From a virus, in IMG/VR virus record IMGVR_UViG_3300036817_000217, positions 1 to 25,193 of that record: DNA of 25,193 nucleotides; one strand, written 5' to 3'. The notes under the pieces are model-generated. The model made no database searches, was not told the origin of the DNA, and saw only the letters and a program-made list of their open reading frames with translations. How positions within the stretch are numbered: the stretch's first letter is position 1; each line of letters opens with the position of its first letter. Shown piece after piece: positions 10,896-18,652 of this stretch. The translations under genes were made by a program, and so were the position numbers.

Positions 10896-13072
10896 TGGCT
10901 AAGATTGGCGCATCCCTGGAGCAGCGTAAAAGGTCTAATCGTTGGAAGGAGACCAATAGGGGAGGAAGACTAGCTACCCGATTTAGGAATTTATCTCAGG
11001 ATAAGCTGGATAGAGTTTTAAGGGTAAAGAATCTTTTATCTCAACTTATTCATGACTGGGATGATACCTCCCCTGCGGGATTTAGAGAGTGGCATAAGGG
11101 TTTTAGATTACTTTCTCCTCCCCCTATAATTACCATTAGTGAATGGGCGGATACCTATCGATTTATCTCCACCGAGTTTGCTGCGGAACCCGGTAAATGG
11201 CATACCTCCAAGTTTGAGCCCATGAGGGAGGTAATGGATAGTTGTTCCCCAGGGAGTCGTTATCGAAGAGTGGTATTGGTTAAACCCGCCCAAAGTGGGG
11301 GTTCCGAGTCCTGTGTTCTTAATGTAATTGGATATACCATAGATGTAAATCCGAGGTCCATGTTGGTGGTATTTCCCACCTTGGATAGTTGTGAATCCTT
11401 TTCAAAGGAGAGACTGGATCCCATGGTTGCCGTAACTCCCGCCCTTAGTAATAAGGTGGTGGAGGTGGGCAGAGTAAAAAAGGGGGTATTTACCAGTACC
11501 GTTAAGAAAAAGAAATATCCCGGGGGTTTTTTAAATATGGTGGGGGCCAATTCCACCACGGGATTGTCTAGTAGACCCGTACCCATAGTAATTGTCGATG
11601 AAGTCGATTTATGTATTAAGAATGCCAATAGGCAGGGTAATCCAGTTAAACTGGCACTTAGTAGAACCACTACCTTTTTCGATAGAAAGGAAATCCTACT
11701 ATCTTCACCAAGTAATGATGAGGGTGAAAGCGGAATCATCCCATTTTGGGAGGATGGATCCCAAGCTCGTTTAGAGAGATGCTGTCCTAATCCTAATTGT
11801 GCTACCTTTCAGGTTTTAGATTTTGATAGGATGGAGGTAGATAGTGCCATGCTATGTTGTGAGAAGTGTGGTAACTACTTTCCTCAGTGGAAATGGCATT
11901 TATCTGGATTTCGTTGGCAACATGCTAATGTGGAACATCCCACTACCGCTAGTTACTGGATATCGGGTCTAGATTCTCCCTGGATAGATTGGAAGGTAGA
12001 TTTATGTGAGGATTATGTTATCTGTAAACGTCTAGCAGATATAGGAGATGACAGTTTATTGAGGGTATTTGTTAACTCCAAGTTAGCCAAGCAGTATAAA
12101 CGCAAGGGTAAACGGGTAGATGTGGATTTATACCACGACCGTAGGGAGATATATGATTGTCATGCCTCGGGTGCGGAGGTACCTGACGGAGTAATATTGA
12201 TAACGGCAGGAGTGGATGTACAGGATAGTTTTATTAGTTATGATGTAACGGGATGGGGTAAGGGTAGGGAATCCTGGGGTATAGAAACGGGGGAGTTTCA
12301 GGGAGATCCTCGGATACCCGATAGTGAGGTATGGAAGCAATTGGACCAATTTGTCTATAATAGAATATGGAGGTACGCGGATGGTAATTATATCCGTACC
12401 CGGTTATTATTTATTGATAGTCAGGGACACTGCACCGATGATGTTTATAAATACTGTAAATCCCGACATCCTAGGGTACTTGCGATTAAGGGTATCGGAG
12501 GGCAGGGTCAACCTATTATTATGGGGGGACGAGTTAAAAGACGTCAAAAGGTGGTTGAAGGAGTCTGGTTGATAAAATTGGGGGTAGATACCTTAAAGGA
12601 TGAATTCCATTCTAGATTATCGATTGTGAAGGTGGGTCCCGGCTATTGTCATTGGCCCATGCAACCTAATGGTATGCCCGCGTGTGGTTATACCCTGGAA
12701 TACTTTGAGGAAATTATAAGTGAGCAAAGGGAGTTGACCTATAACAAATCGGGGTTTGCGGAATATAGGTGGACCAAGAATAGAACCGATCCCAACGAGG
12801 CTCTGGATTGTAGAAACTATGCCCGAGCGGCTCTGGAGTATTTAAGGATTAGATTGGAACAAATGTCCCGAGATGTGGTAGTCCTTCTTCCCCAGGATGT
12901 GGAGAGGGTGGAGGTGGGTACTGATCGATTTATATATGTACAAAAATCAGATATAAAAACTCGTCATCGGGCGGGTTATAGTCGTTATGGAAGCGGTGAA
13001 CAGGAACAATCACAACAACCACCAACTAGAGGAACTACCCAATTTGGAGCAGGAGGTGAAACCAGTTTTTGA
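10895..13072 (+). CDS. Terminase large subunit, GpA family
   Basis: This is the ATPase-nuclease motor that packages DNA into the prohead. The 725 residues match the length of lambda gpA-type proteins. Motifs in order: ISEWADTYRFIS and EPGKWHTSKFEPMREVMD (about 81-115), the Walker A-like VKPAQSGGSE (about 129-138), the Walker B-like IVIVDEVDL (231-239), a cysteine cluster CCPNPNC with a later CCEKCG (about 290-325) typical of the GpA zinc-binding region, then AGVDVQDSFISYDVTGWG at the start of the nuclease domain and a closing DPNEALDCRNYARAA. The start is directly after a palindrome. The 3' end overlaps the HNH-like gene by 86 bases. The C-terminal tail is rich in Gln, Gly and Thr. Confidence 0.94.
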   Translation: MAKIGASLEQRKRSNRWKETNRGGRLATRFRNLSQDKLDRVLRVKNLLSQLIHDWDDTSPAGFREWHKGFRLLSPPPIITISEWADTYRFISTEFAAEPGKWHTSKFEPMREVMDSCSPGSRYRRVVLVKPAQSGGSESCVLNVIGYTIDVNPRSMLVVFPTLDSCESFSKERLDPMVAVTPALSNKVVEVGRVKKGVFTSTVKKKKYPGGFLNMVGANSTTGLSSRPVPIVIVDEVDLCIKNANRQGNPVKLALSRTTTFFDRKEILLSSPSNDEGESGIIPFWEDGSQARLERCCPNPNCATFQVLDFDRMEVDSAMLCCEKCGNYFPQWKWHLSGFRWQHANVEHPTTASYWISGLDSPWIDWKVDLCEDYVICKRLADIGDDSLLRVFVNSKLAKQYKRKGKRVDVDLYHDRREIYDCHASGAEVPDGVILITAGVDVQDSFISYDVTGWGKGRESWGIETGEFQGDPRIPDSEVWKQLDQFVYNRIWRYADGNYIRTRLLFIDSQGHCTDDVYKYCKSRHPRVLAIKGIGGQGQPIIMGGRVKRRQKVVEGVWLIKLGVDTLKDEFHSRLSIVKVGPGYCHWPMQPNGMPACGYTLEYFEEIISEQRELTYNKSGFAEYRWTKNRTDPNEALDCRNYARAALEYLRIRLEQMSRDVVVLLPQDVERVEVGTDRFIYVQKSDIKTRHRAGYSRYGSGEQEQSQQPPTRGTTQFGAGGETSF

Positions 13073-13379
13073 TTTGAATGAGGATGATTTGATAGGAATT
13101 GCGGTGGGTATTAGTAAGGAGAGAATATTACTGGTAGATCGATACGGGCTTAGATTGTGGAGGAAATATGGACAGAATGGCAGTTGGGGTTGGAGGTATA
13201 ATGAGACTCGAGGATATCATAGACTGTTGACTAGAGATAGAAATAGAAGACGTTATATAACCTTCAAGAGGGAATTATTAGGTATTAGGGGTCCCGTATC
13301 TATTACCTTTAAAAATGGGGATAATTTGGATTTAAGAATATGTAATTTGATGGTGGGGGGTATTTCTTTGATTGGTTAA
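12987..13379 (+). CDS. HNH/AP2-like protein, probably a degenerate homing endonuclease
   Basis: The second half shows the usual course of small HNH endonucleases that lie near phage terminases: TRGYHRLLTRDRNRRRYITF, then FKRELLG and a closing NGDNLDLRICNLMV (about residues 108-121), which corresponds to the NGDxLDNRxxNL tail of the HNH fold. The histidine normally found just before it (DHxNGD) is replaced (ITFKNGD), so catalysis is doubtful. The gene overlaps the terminase by 86 bases in another frame. Its N-terminal part is Asn/Gln/His-rich because it shares bases with the terminase tail; a later GTG at 13056, preceded by GGAGCAGGAG, is an alternative start. It may be a domesticated or decayed selfish gene. 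Confidence 0.55.
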   Translation: MEAVNRNNHNNHQLEELPNLEQEVKPVFDLNEDDLIGIAVGISKERILLVDRYGLRLWRKYGQNGSWGWRYNETRGYHRLLTRDRNRRRYITFKRELLGIRGPVSITFKNGDNLDLRICNLMVGGISLIG

Positions 13380-13425
13380 CAATAAATAAGGAGGTAGATG
13401 ATTAGAGGGAAATAGACCGGTAACT

Positions 13426-13466
13426 GGAATGGCAGAGATAGGCCCCTCTGCCATTTCTCATTTTAA
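13426..13466 (+). terminator. Hairpin after the HNH-like gene; weak terminator or orphan leader
   Basis: A 12-pair stem GGAATGGCAGAG/CTCTGCCATTTC (13426-13437/13446-13457) with an eight-base loop is followed by TCATTTTAAT, only a short interrupted T run. It would end the terminase transcript, but an imperfect AATAA-TGG-GTATT palindrome follows directly, the same order (hairpin A then hairpin B) as in the early leaders, although no gene starts here. Both readings are possible. Confidence 0.5.
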
Positions 13467-13598
13467 TAATGGGTATTAATTTCCGCAATTTTGTTCATTA
13501 CTACCGTAAAATTGCGGAGGGTGAAATTGGGGGTACATTCGTCGCGGAGGTCACTCCGAGGATCGCGTGATTCAGTTTCTGGAGGTTAAAAATAAATG
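13462..13598. other. Structured intergenic region between packaging and head genes
   Basis: The interval 13380-13793 has no credible gene. This part holds an imperfect palindrome (13462-13479), a perfect 11-pair hairpin TCCGCAATTTT/AAAATTGCGGA (13482-13492/13508-13518) with a 15-base loop, and a CGGAG-GTCA-CTCCG hairpin flanked by CGCG repeats (about 13540-13568). It could be the end of the upstream transcript, a DNA site such as a packaging or replication signal, or a small RNA. The sequence does not decide. Confidence 0.45.
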
Positions 13599-13628
13599 TT
13601 GCCACACCTCTAGAACATAGGTTATATT
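13599..13628 (+). promoter_or_regulatory. Sigma70-like promoter for the late head and tail genes
   Basis: TTGCCA (13599-13604) and TATATT (13623-13628) are 18 bases apart. Bases 13619-13634 are identical to 7006-7021 in the other internal promoter, including the entire -10 region. The transcript would carry a leader of about 160 bases with the repeat at 13695 and the palindrome at 13776 before the gpW-like gene. Confidence 0.65.
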
Positions 13629-13694
13629 ATATTATAGGTAGATGAGAAAGAAAAGGTCTACTTATGAGGGGGTATCCCTTACCTGGTAATTCAT

Positions 13695-13755
13695 GTTGTT
13701 GTGTTGGTTCGCTGGCCGTCAGGTTATGCTTCGCCTGACGGTCGGCACCAGAGTA
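13695..13755. repeat. Copy 2 of the anti-leader element plus hairpin
   Basis: Bases 13695-13714 match 612-631 at 19 of 20 positions. They run into a hairpin with CCGTCAGG/CCTGACGG and CTGG/CCAG arms (about 13712-13752), just as copy 1 runs into the GCAA-loop hairpin. On the minus strand the order is hairpin, then AACCAACACAACAACATG, which reproduces the early gene start region including an ATG, but that frame stops after ten codons. Confidence 0.55.
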
Positions 13756-13775
13756 AGGTAGGGTGGAGGCAGAAA

Positions 13776-13792
13776 TTAATAACCGTTATTAA
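13776..13792. promoter_or_regulatory. Start-adjacent palindrome TTAATAAC-C-GTTATTAA
   Basis: Perfect eight-base arms with one central base, ending one base before the ATG of the gpW-like gene. No Shine-Dalgarno sequence lies between it and the start. Here there is no upstream gene, so the palindrome is not explained by stop codon placement. Confidence 0.75.
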
Positions 13793-13793
13793 A

Positions 13794-14081
13794 ATGGCAA
13801 CAGTATATACGGGTTCGGCTTTTTGGGAGACTCCTCCTATATCAAGTCTCTCCCTTCTTTATCCACCCGCTCTTTGCCAAGAAATGATTCATGCTACCCT
13901 AGATGCCATGCGTAAGGCTTTGGCTTCGGGAACGGTGGAGTATCATATAGGTAGTAGGGGTCTTAAACGATTTACCCTAGCAGAACTAAAGGATTTTCTG
14001 GGTTTCTGGAATACCATGTTAGATGCCTCTATTTGGGGTGGAAGTATAGTGGCTCGAAGGGGTATTCCCACCGATTATTAA
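13794..14081 (+). CDS. gpW-like head-tail joining protein
   Basis: Lambda gpW is a small protein placed between terminase and portal that completes the head for tail attachment. This 95-residue product has the typical pattern IHATLDAMRKALASGTVEYH (about residues 31-50), then SRGLKRFTLAELKDFLGFW and a basic end ARRGIPTDY, which also occurs in longer gpW family members. The N-terminal 30 residues are an extension relative to lambda gpW (68 residues). Gene order supports the call: the portal ATG follows two bases after its stop codon. Its start is set by the palindrome at 13776. Confidence 0.75.
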   Translation: MATVYTGSAFWETPPISSLSLLYPPALCQEMIHATLDAMRKALASGTVEYHIGSRGLKRFTLAELKDFLGFWNTMLDASIWGGSIVARRGIPTDY

Positions 14082-14082
14082 T

Positions 14083-15849
14083 ATGAATAGGAGAACTAAA
14101 TCTAAACCCAAAATGCAGGGATCCCTTGCGGAGGTACCGGGGGTACCTAATAGATATCCCACGGGCAGGGGAGGATTTTTCTCCAATCGAATGGGTTATG
14201 GTAATTATGGTGCCTCCCAATCGAAGATTGCTAATCAGGCTTGGCATGCCTTTAGTGGTTCCGCGGACCAGGATATTATTTACAATTTACCCCTATTGCG
14301 AGTAAGGAGTAGGGATCTTTTTATGGGTTCCCCCATTGCGGGTGCCGCCATATTAACTCTTTCGGATAATACCATAGGTAATGGATTGACTCCCATACCT
14401 CAAATTGATGCCGAGTATTTGGGGATGGATACCGAGGAGGCGGAGGTTACTAATAATCTAATTAAGAAGGAGTTTAACCTTTTTGCCGACACCTTGGAAT
14501 GTGATTGGAATCGAAGACACACCTTTTATGAATTAACCCGGCTGGCTTTTATTAATATGTCGATTAGTGGGGACGTACTGGGTTTACTACCTCTAAAGAG
14601 TAGACCCGGTGCGGTTTATGATACCAAGATTCGGATGTTGGAGGCCGATAGGGTAACCAGTTTTGATTTGATAAGATCAGCGGGTGTTTCAGGATCTAAT
14701 CCAAAGGGTCCCGATATATATGGAGGAGTGGAGATTTCGGAGGATGCAGAGGTGGTTGCCTATTGGATAGTAGATAAACACCCTCAAAGTGGTAATTTTG
14801 TATTTATACCTAAGAGGGAGAATTTTACCCGGATACCTGCTTTTGGGGAGGAAACCGGCAGACCCCTGGCTCTTTTAATTGCGGAGATGGAACGACCCGA
14901 GCAACGTAGGGGGGTACCTCTAATGGCGAAATGTCTCACGGAAATGAAGCAAATGCAGAGGTATATTGAATCCACCACCATTCAGAATGTTATCAAAAGT
15001 TATTTTACTGCCTTTATTGAGTCTCAAATGCCCTCCTCGGAAATGTTTGATAGGTTAATTGACGATGAGTGGGTGCAGGATTATCAGAGAAATAGTCGAT
15101 ATAATGTTAAATTGGGACCGGCTATTATTAATTGGATGCGTCCGGGCGATCAGATTAAATTTCCCATAGGCGCGGGACCGGAAGCTCAATTTGAACCTTA
15201 TGTAGTAGCTCTATGTAAGTTTATTGGGGCTTGCATGGGTATACCCTTTGAAATACTACTTAAACAATTTAATGCCTCCTATTCGGCTAGTAGGGCTGCG
15301 AAGTTGGAATTTTGGAGAAGGGTAACGGTGTTACGTCAACTAATGGTAAATCAATGGTGTCAACCGATTTATGTAAACTGGATGATGGAGGCAGTAGCTC
15401 AGAGGATTATTAAGGCTGCTAGATTTTTTGAGGATCCCCGAATATTTAAGGCTTGGACTAAATGTTCCTGGACCGGTAGTTCACCCGGGAGTATAGATCC
15501 CTTAAAAGAAATTCAGGCTAGTGAGGGTAGGATACGTTTAGGTGCCAGTACCCTGGAGAGGGAATGTTTAGAAATTAATGGTAGTAATTGGAAGGATAAT
15601 ACTGAACAACAATATCACGAGGCTCGATTTAGTACCGAACAGGGATTAACTTATACCCGAAATCTAGATACCCGAGGAAATCCGGTGGCAAATTATGGAA
15701 TTATGGCACAGTGGCGTCCGGAGGATGAGGTTCTTTCGGTAACCACCCCTCCTCCTTCTCCTGATGAACCTCCTCCCGATGAACCTCCTCCAGATGAGGG
15801 AGATGAGGCTACTCCTTCACCCACTTCGTCATTGAAATTGATTCCCTAA
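14083..15849 (+). CDS. Portal protein, lambda family
   Basis: The portal is the dodecameric ring through which DNA enters and leaves and to which the tail joins. The 588-residue protein shows the lambda-type course: DLFMGSPIAGAAILTLSDNT near residue 80, a segment TLECDWNRRHTFYELTRLAF, then MLEADRVTSF (about 186-195), FEPYVVALCKFIGACMGIPF (about 368-387), NASYSASRAAKLEFWR and a late DPLKEIQASEGRI. The C-terminal tail (about 548-588) is Pro/Asp/Glu-rich with tandem DEPPP units. It follows gpW directly with no separate ribosome site, suggesting coupling. Confidence 0.93.
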   Translation: MNRRTKSKPKMQGSLAEVPGVPNRYPTGRGGFFSNRMGYGNYGASQSKIANQAWHAFSGSADQDIIYNLPLLRVRSRDLFMGSPIAGAAILTLSDNTIGNGLTPIPQIDAEYLGMDTEEAEVTNNLIKKEFNLFADTLECDWNRRHTFYELTRLAFINMSISGDVLGLLPLKSRPGAVYDTKIRMLEADRVTSFDLIRSAGVSGSNPKGPDIYGGVEISEDAEVVAYWIVDKHPQSGNFVFIPKRENFTRIPAFGEETGRPLALLIAEMERPEQRRGVPLMAKCLTEMKQMQRYIESTTIQNVIKSYFTAFIESQMPSSEMFDRLIDDEWVQDYQRNSRYNVKLGPAIINWMRPGDQIKFPIGAGPEAQFEPYVVALCKFIGACMGIPFEILLKQFNASYSASRAAKLEFWRRVTVLRQLMVNQWCQPIYVNWMMEAVAQRIIKAARFFEDPRIFKAWTKCSWTGSSPGSIDPLKEIQASEGRIRLGASTLERECLEINGSNWKDNTEQQYHEARFSTEQGLTYTRNLDTRGNPVANYGIMAQWRPEDEVLSVTTPPPSPDEPPPDEPPPDEGDEATPSPTSSLKLIP

Positions 15850-15863
15850 AAAAAGGATTAAAA

Positions 15864-17030
15864 ATGATTAGAGCATACTTAAGGGGTATAGTAAGGGAGA
15901 GGGGTAAGGGTAATATGGGAGTGGGTTTGGAACTATTTCGTTTAGATGCGGCAGATTCCGAGGAGGTGGAGTTAACCGAGAGTGAGTCCGATTCTATAGG
16001 GGAGACAAAATCAGATACCGCCATTATGCGGATATATGAGGAAATAGGGGAGGATTTTTGGACGGGCACGGGAATCTCTGCCAAGAAGTTTGCCAAGGAA
16101 TTGTCCGACATGGGGGATATAAAACAGTTAAATGTCCATATTAATAGTTTAGGGGGTGACTGTTTTACTGCTCAGACCATTTATAATATTATAGGAGATC
16201 ATCCGGCTCATACCACCACCTATATTGATGGAGTTTGTGCTAGTGCTGCTACCATTATTGCTAGTGCCGCGGATGAGGTGGTGGCACGACAAAACACCAC
16301 GTATATGATTCATAATCCCTGGGCTATTTGTATGGGTAATGCTGGAGATATGCGTAGAGCCGCAGATGACCTGGATAAACTAACCGTTCCCATTGTGGGG
16401 GTATATAAGACCCAGGTTAAGGGTAGAATTCGGGAGGCTAAGATTCGTACCCTAATGGAAAATGAAACCTGGATGACCGCGGACGAGGCCCATGATTATG
16501 GTTTTGTGGATAAGGTAAAGGGGAAGATTAAACCCATTGCTCGGGCCAGTGCCTCGGAATTAATTTGTAATGGGGTAATGCTTAACTTTGCCAAATACCA
16601 TTACCAAAATGTACCTGAATACCCAATGGAAGAAAGGAAAAAAGAAATGAGTAAAGAAAACACACCTAAGGTGTCTGATTTAACCAAGGAAATGGTTAGG
16701 GAGTCATACCCCGAGGTATACTCCTCTATTGTGGGGGATGAAAGGGATAGGCTAGCCAAATTGGAGGCTATGCGACCTCTGAATTGTCCCCCTGAATTGG
16801 CCCAACTAATTGAGAAGGCCAAGACGGAGGGTAAAATGCCGGGTGATATTGCCATGGAGGCCTATAATCTGGCTCAAACTCAAATTGCTAGTACCCAGCA
16901 ATTGGGAGCGATGAAACGGGAGGGAAATTTTAAAATTCCCGCGGGTGATGCTCCTAATAATAGGGTAGAAACTTCAACCCAAAAGGGGTCTCGATTATTG
17001 GCCCAGGCTTTTAGGTCAAACGGAGGATAA
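15864..17030 (+). CDS. Head maturation protease (ClpP/S14-like) fused to scaffold
   Basis: The N-terminal two thirds form a ClpP-like serine protease domain: IYEEIGEDFWTGTGISAKKF, VHINSLGGDCFTAQTIYNII (91-110), the nucleophile Ser127 in GVCASAAT, His150 in YMIHNPW, and the helix after TWMTADEAHDYGFVDKV (about 203-218). In lambda-like phages such a protease cleaves scaffold and other head proteins during assembly. The C-terminal 127 residues are helical and charged and correspond to a scaffold, with its own internal start at 16647. The first 50 residues are acidic and not conserved. A clear AAGGA ribosome site precedes the ATG. Confidence 0.9.
   Translation: MIRAYLRGIVRERGKGNMGVGLELFRLDAADSEEVELTESESDSIGETKSDTAIMRIYEEIGEDFWTGTGISAKKFAKELSDMGDIKQLNVHINSLGGDCFTAQTIYNIIGDHPAHTTTYIDGVCASAATIIASAADEVVARQNTTYMIHNPWAICMGNAGDMRRAADDLDKLTVPIVGVYKTQVKGRIREAKIRTLMENETWMTADEAHDYGFVDKVKGKIKPIARASASELICNGVMLNFAKYHYQNVPEYPMEERKKEMSKENTPKVSDLTKEMVRESYPEVYSSIVGDERDRLAKLEAMRPLNCPPELAQLIEKAKTEGKMPGDIAMEAYNLAQTQIASTQQLGAMKREGNFKIPAGDAPNNRVETSTQKGSRLLAQAFRSNGG
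16647..17030 (+). CDS. Internal in-frame scaffold protein (Nu3-like), 127 aa
   Basis: Within the protease gene an in-frame ATG at codon 262 is preceded by the strong ribosome site AAAGGAAAAAAGAA. Translation from it would give MSKENTPKVSDLTKEMVRES and the rest of the C-terminal domain as a separate protein, exactly the arrangement of lambda genes C and Nu3. The product is charged and mostly helical, with a Gln/Thr-rich end, as expected of a scaffold that fills the prohead and is later removed. A second ATG seven codons earlier is a weaker option. Confidence 0.7.
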   Translation: MSKENTPKVSDLTKEMVRESYPEVYSSIVGDERDRLAKLEAMRPLNCPPELAQLIEKAKTEGKMPGDIAMEAYNLAQTQIASTQQLGAMKREGNFKIPAGDAPNNRVETSTQKGSRLLAQAFRSNGG

Positions 17031-17034
17031 GACT

Positions 17035-17457
17035 ATGGCAGTAAAACAAGGAACCGCTCCCACCATTCTTACCATTGTTGGTAAGGATTTGGACATTGGG
17101 AATACCTTTAACTCTGAGTTTGCGGCAGGAACACCTGCATTGGTCGCAGGAACCCTGGTACTTTATGACGAGGCGGCCATGTTGTTTAGCAAGTGGGCTC
17201 CAGGGGGAGATGTATTTGGGTTATTAGCACATGACATGGATGCATCTACCTCTACCGTACCGGTGCCCGCTCTGGTGTATCGGACAGGTACCTTTTTGAG
17301 GCAGGAAGTTGAAACTGCCAACGGGGTTCTTATTCCCCCTAATAGTGCGGATGATAAGGCTCTTAGGGATAAGGGTATATACCTGGAGTGGAGTTATATG
17401 GATTATATAGGAATTCCAAATCCACCGGCAGGTGCACCACCAGAGGTTAAAGGATGA
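17035..17457 (+). CDS. Head decoration protein, lambda gpD family
   Basis: Decoration proteins of this family trim the capsid as trimers and stabilise it. The 140-residue product has the family pattern: ALVAGTLVLYDEAAMLFSKW (about 35-54), PGGDVFGLLAHDMDAS (about 56-71) and VPVPALVYRTGTF. It lies between the protease/scaffold gene and the capsid gene, the usual position of gene D. A GGAGGATAAGACT sequence provides a Shine-Dalgarno site. The C-terminal end is Pro/Ala/Gly-rich and probably flexible. Confidence 0.88.
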   Translation: MAVKQGTAPTILTIVGKDLDIGNTFNSEFAAGTPALVAGTLVLYDEAAMLFSKWAPGGDVFGLLAHDMDASTSTVPVPALVYRTGTFLRQEVETANGVLIPPNSADDKALRDKGIYLEWSYMDYIGIPNPPAGAPPEVKG

Positions 17458-17463
17458 TGCAAT

Positions 17464-17482
17464 TTTAATAACCGTTATTAAA
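17464..17482. promoter_or_regulatory. Palindrome TTTAATAAC-C-GTTATTAAA before the capsid gene
   Basis: Perfect nine-base arms with one central base, in the 42-base gap between decoration and capsid genes. It ends 17 bases before the capsid ATG rather than abutting it, the only exact middle or late copy with that spacing. Confidence 0.72.
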
Positions 17483-17499
17483 TATAGAAAGATGAGCTT

Positions 17500-18645
17500 A
17501 TGATTAGACGTATAAAATTGCAGACAGGGGGATCGCAGCAGGCAGGTGGTGGATCACCTCCTCCTTCTCCTCCTTCAGAACCCAGACCAGTGGCATCCGC
17601 GGTAATTCCCCTGGATATGTCATTGTTCTCGACCACCAGCATACTGGATGCACTGGTAATTCGTATACCGGTTCCTTCCTTTATAAGGGATATGTTCTTC
17701 CCTATGGTGGATTATGCCTCCTCTGATTGGGTTCAGATGGATGTGAAACGAGGAGGGAAAACCTTGGCACCCTTTATTCTGCCCCTAGAGGGACAGGTCG
17801 TGGGTCGAAGAATTCCCTTTATGCGAACCATGGTGGAGGCACCCACCCTTGCTCCAGCACGGGTGATTACCCTTCGCGATGCTGTTCGTCCCTATTTTGG
17901 GGAAACCGTATATGACTATTTTTCTCCCGAACAACGGGTGGCTAATATGTTCGCAGAGGATTCCCTGGATATGGATGAGGAGATTGGTCGAACGGAGGAA
18001 TGGATGTGTTCCTCCATAATGTTTACGGGTAAGTTTCAATATTCCGTTCGAACCAAAAATCCCATTTCGGTGGATTATAATTTCACCAACATTACGGCGG
18101 TTCCCAAACCCTGGACCGATCCCACGGCTCTACCCTTAGATGACCTACAATTGGCACAGCAGGGGTTGAACGGTAATGGTTATTCCGGTAATGTGGCCAT
18201 TTATGGTACCGAGGCCTGGGCGGCTCTATGGAAAAATCCACAGGTAAAGGAGTTAATGAAAAACTTATCGGGTTTAACTCCCATTAGTAGTTATACCTTG
18301 GGTCAAAGCATTCCTGTGGGTACCCAAAGGGCGCCCTCCTTCTCCTATCCCGTTATGGAGAACTGGATTTATAGCGCTACCTATATGGAGGGAGGAGTGG
18401 CAAAACCCTATGTACCTCCGAATAAGGTACTCATAGGTAGTAGTGATGTAAGGAATCGCATAATCTATGCTTTGGTTACCCAAATCGAGCAATCAGATGG
18501 AGAGTTTCATAGTTACTCCTCTGATCGGGTACCCAAGGTGGAATGTAATGTAAACAAGAATCTTTACATGTACACCATCACCTCCCGTCCCGTGCCTATG
18601 CCCCAGGATTTACTATCTTGGACCGTATTGGATGGGGTTGTTTGA
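17500..18645 (+). CDS. Major capsid protein, lambda gpE family
   Basis: The product builds the head shell. From about residue 43 it follows the gpE family: FSTTSILDALVIRIPVPSFI then RDMFFP, MDVKRGGKTLAPFI, VYDYFSPEQRVANMFAEDSL (about 146-165) and a C-terminal VECNVNKNLYMYTITSRP segment. At 381 residues it is about 40 longer than lambda gpE, mainly because of an unusual N-terminal extension rich in Gly, Pro, Ser and Gln (residues 8-32). That extension could be removed by the head protease or exposed on the inside of the shell; both are guesses. The position directly after the decoration gene supports the call. Confidence 0.92.
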   Translation: MIRRIKLQTGGSQQAGGGSPPPSPPSEPRPVASAVIPLDMSLFSTTSILDALVIRIPVPSFIRDMFFPMVDYASSDWVQMDVKRGGKTLAPFILPLEGQVVGRRIPFMRTMVEAPTLAPARVITLRDAVRPYFGETVYDYFSPEQRVANMFAEDSLDMDEEIGRTEEWMCSSIMFTGKFQYSVRTKNPISVDYNFTNITAVPKPWTDPTALPLDDLQLAQQGLNGNGYSGNVAIYGTEAWAALWKNPQVKELMKNLSGLTPISSYTLGQSIPVGTQRAPSFSYPVMENWIYSATYMEGGVAKPYVPPNKVLIGSSDVRNRIIYALVTQIEQSDGEFHSYSSDRVPKVECNVNKNLYMYTITSRPVPMPQDLLSWTVLDGVV

Positions 18646-18652
18646 GATTTTT

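Noticed and set aside
13398-13415. Five-codon frame MIRGK after a perfect AAGGAGGT
   Set aside because: Too short to support as a gene; the ribosome site may be chance in this purine-rich sequence or a remnant.
13664-13738. 24-codon frame with three adjacent cysteines after the late promoter
   Set aside because: It has a weak ribosome site and runs through the anti-leader repeat and its hairpin, so its sequence is better explained by those. A leader peptide remains conceivable.
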